Of a DNA stretch of 19,759 nucleotides, positions 13,976 through 19,759 are shown piece after piece; the first letter of the stretch is position 1; every line of letters begins with the position of its first letter. Below the pieces are notes generated by a model, which worked only from the letters and a program-made list of their open reading frames with translations, was not told the DNA's origin and ran no database searches. This stretch comes from Clostridium sp. CAG:413 (GTDB lineage Bacteria; Bacillota; Clostridia; Oscillospirales; Acutalibacteraceae), in the NCBI GenBank assembly GCA_000431775.1, contig FR888241.1, positions 37,807 to 57,565 of the forward strand, read 5' to 3'. A program made the position numbers and the translations under genes.

Positions 13976-15241
13976 TTATACTCCTTGCACATTCAGGAAC
14001 TTTTTATATTGATTTTCGCTGTGCACCTTGCCCGCGGCGCAAAGTGAAACGGCGGAGGCGTCGAGCGTCTCCCTCGCAAAATCACGCAGCTCGTCGAGAG
14101 TGACCGCACGGATGCGCCGGATTATCTCCTCCTCTGGCGCAACCGAGCCGAAAAGCAGGATATTCCTGCCGTTTCTCGAAGCCACTGCCGAGGCGCTCTC
14201 AAGCCCCATAACGAAGCCTACCACGGTCTGCTCCTTGGCTCTGGCAAGCTCGCGCTCGGTGACGGAGTCGGGAAATTCACGGATTATCCTCAGCGTTTCG
14301 CCTATCGCCTTCTCCTCCGACTTCTCGGCGAGACCCATGCAAATTATGAAAAGACCCGCCGCCATGTGGGAGACATTGGCGCAATCGACCGAGTATACAA
14401 GCCCCAGCTCCTCACGCAGGCGCTGAAACAGCCTTGACGATGAGGCTGCGCCGAGAATGGACGAGAGCAGCATTGAAACATAGCGCTTCCCGTCGCCCGT
14501 CGGTATCCCCTTGAAGCCGAGGATGAGCTGATTTTGCATGAAATCTTTTTTAACCCTTGTGATACATGGTCGATATTCAGCCCCGACGTCCTCTATCGCA
14601 AAGCCCGTATTCTCCATGCCGCCGAAATAGTTTTTGCATATCTCGACCGCCGCGTCGGGGTCAAAATTGCCGCTGAAGCTGAAAACCGTCCTCTCCGGCA
14701 CATAGAAGCGCTTCATATGCGCCCTGAGCGTGTCGGCGGTGACGGAGTCGACCGTCTCGACCGTGCCGAGGATATTGCTGCCGAGCATACTGCCTCGCCA
14801 GACATTCTCATAATAAATATCGGCGCACAGATCCTCGGGGCTGTCCTCATACATGGCGATCTCTTCCTTGATAACGCCCTTCTCAAGCTCGATATCCTCG
14901 GGGGCAAAGAGCGGATGGGTTATCATGTCGCAGATAATGTCAAGCGCCTTTGTCATATGCTCGGGCAGCGTCGCGGCATAGAAGCAGGTAAGCTCCTTCG
15001 CCGTGTAGGCGTTTATAACGCCGCCTATTTCATCCATCTGCTCGGCTATGTCGAGCGAGGTGCGGCTCTCGGTGCCCCTAAAGAGCATATGCTCAATGAA
15101 ATGTGAAACTCCGGCGGTCTGTGCCGTCTCATATGCGGAGCCGCTCGCGACCCACGCCCCGAGGGAGCAGGTGCGGGCATTATCATTCCTCTCGAGGGCT
15201 ATACGCAGCCTGTTATCGAGGGTAATTATCTTTAAGCTCAT
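13976..15241 (-). CDS. M16 family zinc metallopeptidase
   Basis: Member of the pitrilysin/insulinase group, resembling the processing-peptidase-like M16B proteins of Bacillota (about 410-430 residues; here 421). The inverted zinc motif HxxEH is present as HFIEH (47-51), with the distal zinc ligand among E126/E127 in GVIKEEIAMYED. A second, inactive-type M16 half is also present, including LGFKGIPTGDGKRY and the SSRLFQRLREELGLVYSV block. No signal peptide is seen, so it is predicted cytoplasmic. The substrate is unknown. It follows the FHA gene by 8 nt and precedes proB by 6 nt, so the three are probably cotranscribed. The ribosome binding site (AGTAGG) is weak. Confidence 0.93.
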   Translation of the reverse strand: MSLKIITLDNRLRIALERNDNARTCSLGAWVASGSAYETAQTAGVSHFIEHMLFRGTESRTSLDIAEQMDEIGGVINAYTAKELTCFYAATLPEHMTKALDIICDMITHPLFAPEDIELEKGVIKEEIAMYEDSPEDLCADIYYENVWRGSMLGSNILGTVETVDSVTADTLRAHMKRFYVPERTVFSFSGNFDPDAAVEICKNYFGGMENTGFAIEDVGAEYRPCITRVKKDFMQNQLILGFKGIPTGDGKRYVSMLLSSILGAASSSRLFQRLREELGLVYSVDCANVSHMAAGLFIICMGLAEKSEEKAIGETLRIIREFPDSVTERELARAKEQTVVGFVMGLESASAVASRNGRNILLFGSVAPEEEIIRRIRAVTLDELRDFARETLDASAVSLCAAGKVHSENQYKKFLNVQGV

Positions 15242-15249
15242 ATCAAAAC

Positions 15250-15642
15250 CTACTTATTCTCAAATATCAGAGTGATGCTGCCGAGGGTTATCTTATCCCC
15301 GGTCTTGAGATACTCTTTTTTCTCTGCCTTTTTGCCGTTGACGAGCACTTCGCTGCCCGTCTTGACGCCCGTGATATACCAGCCGTCCTTGGCGCAGACC
15401 ACCACGGCGTGCTGCCTTGAAACGGTGGAGTAATTGAGGACTATGTCGCAGTTCTTGTGCCTGCCCAGCGAGGTCTCGCGGCTCACGAGCGGGAAGGAAT
15501 CGCCGTTTGCCGTGTTGATGAGCCTTGCCGCACCGAGCGACGGCGCGCGGCGCTTGAGCAGCGCAGACAGGCACAGAGCCAGCACCGCCACGGCAAGCAC
15601 GGGCAGCGAATAGCGGGCTATCTCCAATACAGTATCAAGCAT
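15250..15642 (-). CDS. Membrane-anchored FHA domain protein
   Basis: The 130-residue protein starts at an ATG with GGAGG 4 nt upstream; a longer frame to 15681 has no such site. Residues 9-29 form one membrane helix followed by KRR, so the C-terminal part should face the cytoplasm. The forkhead-associated domain (about 52-128) has the phosphothreonine-binding residues: G60-R61, S75-R76-Q77-H78 and N102-G103. FHA domains bind phosphothreonine on partner proteins, usually substrates of Ser/Thr kinases of the PknB/PrkC type, none of which is in this window. Similar short FHA proteins accompany cell-division or cell-wall genes in Clostridia, but here the partners are a peptidase and proBA, so the role is open. 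Confidence 0.9.
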   Translation of the reverse strand: MLDTVLEIARYSLPVLAVAVLALCLSALLKRRAPSLGAARLINTANGDSFPLVSRETSLGRHKNCDIVLNYSTVSRQHAVVVCAKDGWYITGVKTGSEVLVNGKKAEKKEYLKTGDKITLGSITLIFENK

Positions 15643-15686
15643 ATTTCCTCCGTCGGGGTACAAATTCAGATAGTTATACAACTACC

Positions 15687-15715
15687 ATAATATTATTTTT
15701 TGCTTGAAAAGTCAA
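15687..15715 (-). promoter_or_regulatory. Promoter for the FHA-M16-proBA-mutS2 run
   Basis: Minus strand TTGACT (15710-15715), 17 bp, TATTAT (15687-15692). The predicted start lies about 40 nt before the FHA ATG. Confidence 0.75.
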
Positions 15716-15752
15716 TGATGATTTAAAATATATAAAAAACTTATAATAAGTA

Positions 15753-15781
15753 GTGACTTTTGGGAAAGATTGTGGTATACT
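15753..15781 (+). promoter_or_regulatory. Promoter for the phoH-ybeY-dgkA-era operon
   Basis: Plus strand GTGACT (15753-15758), 17 bp, TATACT (15776-15781). The predicted start is near 15788, leaving a short leader before the GGAGG site of phoH. It diverges from the FHA promoter. Confidence 0.65.
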
Positions 15782-15810
15782 GAAGCGTAATCCCCATCGG
15801 AGGCGGAAAT

Positions 15811-16779
15811 ATGTTTGAACAGATAATTAATGTTGACAGAATGGAGCAGGCCGTCAGCCTTTTCGGCAGCTTTGACGAGAATATCAGGCAGATTGAGCGT
15901 GAATTCTCCGTCTCGGTCGTCAGCAGAGGCTCGGAGCTTAAAGTCACGGGCGAGGAGCCGGAGAATGTGCAGAAGGGCGTGCGCGCCGTCAACGGGCTGC
16001 TGACCCTTATCAACCGCGGCGAAGCCCTCAGCGACCAAAACGTGCGCTATGTGCTCTCTCTCGTCAATGACGGCAACGAGGATAAGCTCGAGCAGATGGC
16101 TGCCGACTGCGTGTGCATCACGTCAAAGGGCAAGCCCGTCAAGCCGAAGACCCTCGGTCAAAAGAAATATATTGAAACGATAAGAAAGAATACCATCACT
16201 CTGGGCGTCGGCCCCGCGGGCACGGGCAAGACCTATCTTGCCGTCGCCATGGCGGTAACGGCGTTCAGGGCGAAGGAGATAAACAGGATAATCCTCACCC
16301 GCCCCGCAGTCGAGGCAGGCGAGAAGCTCGGCTTCCTGCCGGGCGACCTGCAATCAAAGGTAGACCCGTATCTGCGCCCGCTTTATGACGCTCTCTTTGA
16401 TATGCTGGGGGCCGAGAACTTCCAGAAGCATCAGGAGAGAGGCGATATCGAGGTCGCCCCGCTCGCCTATATGCGCGGCAGGACTCTCGACGACAGCTTC
16501 ATAATCCTCGACGAGGCGCAGAACACCACAACGGAGCAGATGAAAATGTTCCTGACCCGCCTCGGCTTCAACTCAAAGATGGTCGTCACGGGCGATATCA
16601 CTCAGATAGACCTGCCCGACGGCAAGCGTTCCGGCCTCAAGGAGGCCATCAAAGTGCTCAAGAATATCGAGGATATCGGCGTTGTGAGATTCAACGAAAA
16701 GGATGTTGTCCGCCACCGCTTGGTGCAGGATATAATCAAGGCATATGAAAAACAGGAAGAGGAGCGAAACAGAAAATGA
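15811..16779 (+). CDS. phoH: PhoH family ATPase
   Basis: PhoH-like (YbeZ/PhoL) P-loop ATPase with RNA-helicase-like features, usually found beside ybeY and thought to work with it in RNA maturation. The 322-residue protein has an N-terminal KH-like RNA-binding region (DENIRQIEREFSVSVVSRG, about 22-40), Walker A GPAGTGKT (134-141), the LTRPAVEAGEKLGFLPGD segment and Walker B FIILDEAQNT (230-239). The VVTGDITQIDLP motif follows. The ATG has GGAGG about 8 nt upstream. The stop overlaps ybeY as ATGA. Confidence 0.95.
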   Translation: MFEQIINVDRMEQAVSLFGSFDENIRQIEREFSVSVVSRGSELKVTGEEPENVQKGVRAVNGLLTLINRGEALSDQNVRYVLSLVNDGNEDKLEQMAADCVCITSKGKPVKPKTLGQKKYIETIRKNTITLGVGPAGTGKTYLAVAMAVTAFRAKEINRIILTRPAVEAGEKLGFLPGDLQSKVDPYLRPLYDALFDMLGAENFQKHQERGDIEVAPLAYMRGRTLDDSFIILDEAQNTTTEQMKMFLTRLGFNSKMVVTGDITQIDLPDGKRSGLKEAIKVLKNIEDIGVVRFNEKDVVRHRLVQDIIKAYEKQEEERNRK

Positions 16780-17285
16780 CCGGCAAAGTTAAGGTCGTTA
16801 TCACAAAGGATAAGGACGTCAAGGTGCCCACAGGCGTACGCCTGCTCGTGCGCCGCTGCTGCACCGCCGTGCTCGTGCTTGAAAATTTTGAAGGCTCGGC
16901 CGAGGTCAGCGTTACATTCGTGGACGACGAAGAGATCCGCCGCCTCAACAAGCAATACAGGAATATCGACCGCTCGACGGACGTGCTCTCATTCCCGCTC
17001 GGCGAGAACGGAGTATATGACATCAATATGGACACCGGCGCAAAGCTGCTCGGCGACATAGTCATCTCCGTGCCCCACGCGATCGACCAGGCGGAGAGAT
17101 ACGGCCACTCGCTTCAGCGCGAGATAGGCTTTTTGACCGTCCACTCCATGCTGCACCTGCTCGGCTACGACCATGAGGGCGGCGGCATCGAGAGCGTCAG
17201 AATGAGAGAAAAAGAGGAGACCGTGCTCACAAAACTCGGGCTTAAAAGAAATTCAAGCTACTACATGGACGACGATAACATATGA
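16776..17285 (+). CDS. ybeY: Endoribonuclease YbeY
   Basis: Single-strand-specific metallo-endoribonuclease involved in 16S rRNA 3' maturation and ribosome quality control. The 169-residue protein carries the zinc motif HSMLHLLGYDH with H123, H127 and H133, plus the family blocks FVDDEEIRRLNKQYRNID, STDVLSFPLGE and LLGDIVISVP. It overlaps both neighbours by 4 nt (phoH upstream, dgkA downstream), the typical order in Bacillota. Confidence 0.97.
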   Translation: MTGKVKVVITKDKDVKVPTGVRLLVRRCCTAVLVLENFEGSAEVSVTFVDDEEIRRLNKQYRNIDRSTDVLSFPLGENGVYDINMDTGAKLLGDIVISVPHAIDQAERYGHSLQREIGFLTVHSMLHLLGYDHEGGGIESVRMREKEETVLTKLGLKRNSSYYMDDDNI

Positions 17286-17776
17286 AAAAGTTTCTTAAAT
17301 GTTTTGTTTATGCCTTCAGAGGCATCGTCTTTTGCCTTGCGAACGAGCGGAATATGCGCGTGCATCTGTGCTTCACGGTGTATATGTTCGGCTATCTGAC
17401 CGTCTATGATTTCTTTGACGTCAGCCGCACCGGCTTCGCCGTGCTGTTTGCGCTGTGCGCCCTTGTGATGAGCCTTGAGGCGGTCAACACCGCCGTCGAG
17501 CGAGCCGTCGACCTCGCCGCAAAGGGCGAGATATCACCTCTTGCCAAGGTCGCCAAGGATTCATGCGCCGGGGCGGTGCTCATCTCCGCAATAGCCGCCG
17601 TCGCGGCGGGCATAGCCATACTCTGGCAGCCCGAGGCCTTCAAGGCGATGTTTGAATTCTACAAGGCAAATATCCCCGTCTTTATACTGCTGCTCGTGAG
17701 CGTTGCGGCAAGCGTGGTATTCATCTTCGCGGGCCCCAAGGGGATAAAGCAATTCTTTGCAAAACACGTTAAATAA
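17282..17776 (+). CDS. dgkA: Diacylglycerol/undecaprenol kinase family membrane protein, with extra C-terminal span
   Basis: Prokaryotic DgkA-type kinase; Gram-positive members phosphorylate undecaprenol to recycle the cell-wall lipid carrier. Family signatures are present: NERNMRVHL (21-29), LEAVNTAVERAVDLAA (65-80, with E66 and E73) and LAKVAKDSCAGAVL (87-100). The usual three spans occupy about 30-113. At 164 residues it is longer than the common ~120-130 because of a C-terminal extension with a fourth hydrophobic helix (about 131-150) and the basic tail GIKQFFAKHVK. It overlaps ybeY by 4 nt and ends 10 nt before era. Substrate choice cannot be read from sequence alone. Confidence 0.9.
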   Translation: MKKFLKCFVYAFRGIVFCLANERNMRVHLCFTVYMFGYLTVYDFFDVSRTGFAVLFALCALVMSLEAVNTAVERAVDLAAKGEISPLAKVAKDSCAGAVLISAIAAVAAGIAILWQPEAFKAMFEFYKANIPVFILLLVSVAASVVFIFAGPKGIKQFFAKHVK

Positions 17777-17786
17777 GGAGCAAAAA

Positions 17787-18674
17787 ATGACAAAAACAGC
17801 TTTCGTTGCGATAGTCGGCTGCCCCAATGTCGGCAAATCCTCGCTGCTCAACCGTATGCTCGGTCAAAAGGTGGCGATAGTCACTCAGAAGCCGCAGACG
17901 ACCCGCACCAAGATAATGGGCGTGCTCACCGAGGGCGAAACTCAGCTCGTATTCACCGACACCCCCGGCTATCACCGCCCCAAGACAAAGCTCGGCGAGA
18001 AGATGATAAAGGCCGTCGGCGACGGAGTGACCGGCGTTGACGTCTGCCTCTTTGTGACAGAGCCGGAGGGCGAGGTCAAGGAGACGGAGCTTGAGCTGCT
18101 CAAACGCCTCAAGGCGGAGAAAGCCCCCGTCGTGCTCGCAATAAACAAGATAGACACCGTGAAGCAAAAAGAGAAGCTCATGGAGCGCATCGCCGCTTTC
18201 TCGGCGGTCTATGATTTCGAAGCAGTCGTGCCCGTGAGCGCCCTCAGGGATGAGAACGTCGACCTGCTCAAGGACGAGCTGAAAAAGCTCGCCTATGAAT
18301 CCGTCCATTTCTTCCCAGACGACACGCTGACCGACCAGCCCGAGCGAGTGCTTGCCGCCGAGATGATAAGGGAGAAGGCACTGCTGCTGCTCGACAAAGA
18401 AATACCGCACGGCATAGCGGTCAGCATCGAAAAAATGCGTGAGCGCCCGACCGGCGGCATAATGGACGTCGAAGCGACAATATACTGTGAAAAAGAGAGC
18501 CACAAGGGCATCATAATCGGCAAAAAGGGCGATATGCTCAAAAAAATATCCACCCGCGCGAGGGAGGATATGGAGAATTTCTTCCAATGCCGCATAAATC
18601 TGCAATGCTGGGTCAAGGTCAAGGAGGGCTGGCGCAACCGCGAGGGGCTCATCCACAACTTCGGGCTTGACTGA
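17787..18674 (+). CDS. era: GTPase Era
   Basis: Essential GTPase that binds the 3' end of 16S rRNA and promotes 30S assembly. With the ATG at 17787 (AAGGAG 6 nt upstream) it has 295 residues, standard for Era. GTPase motifs: G1 GCPNVGKS (11-18), the switch region KPQTTRTKI, G3 DTPGYHRP (58-65) and G4 NKID (120-123), followed by PVSALRDENV. The C-terminal KH domain has GIIIGKKGDMLKKIS with the GKKG loop. An in-frame ATG at 17757 lies inside dgkA and lacks a ribosome binding site. Confidence 0.97.
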   Translation: MTKTAFVAIVGCPNVGKSSLLNRMLGQKVAIVTQKPQTTRTKIMGVLTEGETQLVFTDTPGYHRPKTKLGEKMIKAVGDGVTGVDVCLFVTEPEGEVKETELELLKRLKAEKAPVVLAINKIDTVKQKEKLMERIAAFSAVYDFEAVVPVSALRDENVDLLKDELKKLAYESVHFFPDDTLTDQPERVLAAEMIREKALLLLDKEIPHGIAVSIEKMRERPTGGIMDVEATIYCEKESHKGIIIGKKGDMLKKISTRAREDMENFFQCRINLQCWVKVKEGWRNREGLIHNFGLD

Positions 18675-18723
18675 TCCCGATTCTGAGATTATTTAGATTT
18701 TTCCTTGTTTTATCCTGCCTTTT

Positions 18724-18759
18724 CGGGTTAACTTAATCATGACGAATGATTTTGACCCG
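18724..18759 (+). promoter_or_regulatory. Stem-loop directly before the yqzL ribosome binding site
   Basis: Outer arms CGGGT (18724-18728) and ACCCG (18755-18759) enclose inner arms AATCAT (18735-18740) and ATGATT (18746-18751). It ends two nt before GGGAGG. It may affect translation of yqzL-recO or mark an operator. No T-tract follows, so it is not a terminator. Confidence 0.4.
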
Positions 18760-18775
18760 ACGGGAGGATATAAAT

Positions 18776-18937
18776 ATGGATAAATCGGCGGCGTGGCGCA
18801 AATTTTCAAAAACCGGGGCAGTCGAGGACTATCTACAGTTTCGCAACTGCGCCGACAGCAGCCCTGCGGAGGCCAAAAAGCATGAGAATGAATACCGACG
18901 CTCTGGTGCTAAGGGTAACGGACACGGGGGAAAGTGA
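18776..18937 (+). CDS. yqzL: YqzL family small protein
   Basis: The 53-residue protein begins MDKSAAWRKFSKTGAVEDYL, matching the short YqzL pattern (aromatic/WK-x-F-x-TG-x-hydrophobic-x-x-YL) known between era/cdd and recO in Bacillota. Its function is not established. GGGAGG lies 8 nt upstream of the ATG at 18776. The C-terminal part (ENEYRRSGAKGNGHGGK) is unlike the core and is encoded in the 56-nt overlap with recO, so this tail may be constrained mainly by the recO reading frame. The position between era and recO supports the assignment. Confidence 0.8.
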   Translation: MDKSAAWRKFSKTGAVEDYLQFRNCADSSPAEAKKHENEYRRSGAKGNGHGGK

Positions 18938-19616
18938 CCGCCTGCTGACTCTGCTGACCTCGGAATACGGGGTGCTCAGAGCCTTTGCCAACAGAGCCAA
19001 AAAAATCAACAGCAAATTCATGGGCGCGACTCAGTCCCTGTGCTGTGCCGAGTTCTCCATCTACACGGGCAGGGACAGCTACATAATAGACGACGCAAAC
19101 GCAAAAGAAGTGTTCTTCGGGCTGAGGGACGATATAGAGAAGCTGGCTCTCGGCCAGTATTTCTGCGCCCTTGCCGCCGAATTGGCGCCCGAAATGGAGC
19201 CCGCCGGTGATTTTCTCCGAGTGGTGCTCAACTCGCTTCACCTGCTTGAGAAACAGATGCGCTCCTGCCGCTTTCTAAAGGCGGTGACGGAGCTTAAACT
19301 GCTCTCGCTCGCCGGCTTCATGCCGGATCTCACCGCATGCCGCCACTGCGAAAAAGCACCGAGCGGCGACATGGCATTCAACGTGAGGGAGGGCTGCCTC
19401 TATTGCCGCGGCAGCGGTAAGACGGGGCTTGTGATCAGCGCGGGGGTGCTGGCGGCAATGCGGCACATCTGCTCGAACCCCGTGGAGAGGATCTATTCGT
19501 TTTCGCTGCCGGAGCAGGACGAAAAAAAGCTCGCCGAGGTCTGCGAAAAATTCCTTTTGGCGCAAACAGGGCGTACTTTCAAGGCCCTTGATTTTTATAA
19601 ATCATTAAACGCATAA
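18882..19616 (+). CDS. recO: DNA repair protein RecO
   Basis: RecFOR-pathway mediator that loads RecA on SSB-coated single-stranded DNA. The 244-residue protein has an N-terminal OB-fold (DALVLRVTDTGESDRLLTLL, then YGVLRAFANRAKK), a helical middle, and a four-Cys zinc site: C153 and C156 (ACRHCE) with C172 and C175 (GCLYC). The ATG at 18882 has CGGAGG 9 nt upstream, within yqzL; a second ATG at 18888 is possible. Translation is probably coupled to yqzL. No clear terminator is seen in the 25 nt before the next gene. Confidence 0.95.
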   Translation: MRMNTDALVLRVTDTGESDRLLTLLTSEYGVLRAFANRAKKINSKFMGATQSLCCAEFSIYTGRDSYIIDDANAKEVFFGLRDDIEKLALGQYFCALAAELAPEMEPAGDFLRVVLNSLHLLEKQMRSCRFLKAVTELKLLSLAGFMPDLTACRHCEKAPSGDMAFNVREGCLYCRGSGKTGLVISAGVLAAMRHICSNPVERIYSFSLPEQDEKKLAEVCEKFLLAQTGRTFKALDFYKSLNA

Positions 19617-19641
19617 AACAAACCAGAAAGGACTACACACC

Positions 19642-19759
19642 ATGAAAATCGATCAAATGCTGCACAAGCTGTTCGGAACCACTCCGGGCAAGGGTGTTCA
19701 GCCGAAGGAAGCTATCGCCTACAGCGTGGCGGGCTTCGGCCAGAACTTCATCTGCACTA
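19642..19759 (+). CDS. N-terminus of a probable GPH/MFS-type sugar-cation symporter, 3' end outside window
   Basis: Only 39 codons are visible: MKIDQMLHKLFGTTPGKG followed by VQPKEAIAYSVAGFGQNFICT. The EAIAYSVAGFGQNF segment resembles the first membrane helix entry of glycoside-pentoside-hexuronide (GPH) symporters, which commonly read 'YGxGxFGxN' there. An AAAGGA ribosome binding site precedes the ATG. The family call rests on this short stretch and is tentative. Confidence 0.5.
   Translation, partial: MKIDQMLHKLFGTTPGKGVQPKEAIAYSVAGFGQNFICT

Noticed and set aside
17769..18656. Open frame of 295 codons on the minus strand opposite era
   Set aside because: Era is unambiguous with all GTPase and KH motifs; the antisense frame has no start signal or recognisable domain.

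Overview
The window comes from a moderately GC-rich Gram-positive bacterium of the Clostridia, most likely an Oscillospirales/Ruminococcaceae-type gut anaerobe. This is inferred from three conserved Bacillota gene clusters (ylxM-ffh-rpsP-khpA-rimM-trmD; phoH-ybeY-dgkA-era-yqzL-recO; proB-proA), strong GGAGG-type ribosome binding sites, a cell-wall sorting-type signal on a surface protein, and L-rhamnose catabolism genes. No rRNA, tRNA, CRISPR array, insertion sequence or phage gene was seen.

Layout. (1) Positions 1-2688, plus strand: the 3' part of a YhhN-family membrane protein, then L-rhamnose isomerase (rhaA) and rhamnulose-1-phosphate aldolase (rhaD), closed by a terminator. (2) Positions 2689-4560: an intergenic region of about 700 bp that hides a complete 35-residue single-span membrane protein gene on the minus strand, with its own promoter, ribosome binding site and terminator. 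It diverges from a plus-strand gene for a secreted InlB-type repeat protein with an IPDTG sorting signal and a structured 5' leader. A bidirectional terminator ends the surface-protein gene and the facing trmD. (3) Positions 4567-8362, minus strand: the SRP/ribosome-maturation operon ylxM, ffh, rpsP, khpA, rimM, trmD, driven by a consensus sigma-A promoter (TTGACA, 17 bp, TATAAT). (4) Positions 8246-8564: a non-coding spacer full of inverted repeats. (5) Positions 8565-15715, minus strand: a tightly packed run reading, in transcription order, FHA-domain membrane protein, M16 peptidase, proB, proA, an uncharacterised membrane-anchored protein with a Thr/Pro/Glu-rich tail, and mutS2. (6) Positions 15753-19616, plus strand: phoH, ybeY, dgkA and era with overlapping or near-overlapping ends, then yqzL overlapping recO. 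(7) From 19642: the first 39 codons of a probable sugar/cation symporter that runs off the window.

How the genes work together. The rhaA/rhaD pair carries out the first and last catabolic steps from L-rhamnose to DHAP and L-lactaldehyde; the kinase is not in view. ylxM/ffh serve protein targeting, and rpsP/rimM/khpA/trmD serve 30S assembly and tRNA modification. phoH/ybeY/era/recO combine RNA maturation, 30S assembly and recombinational repair. proB/proA make the proline precursor.

Most of the window is conserved housekeeping sequence. The parts that deserve attention are the small membrane-protein gene with its palindromic operator-like site, the structured leader and unusual architecture of the surface protein, the inverted-repeat-rich spacer at 8300-8561, and the uncharacterised protein inside the proBA-mutS2 run. 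I did not find convincing evidence of a wholly new multi-gene system.
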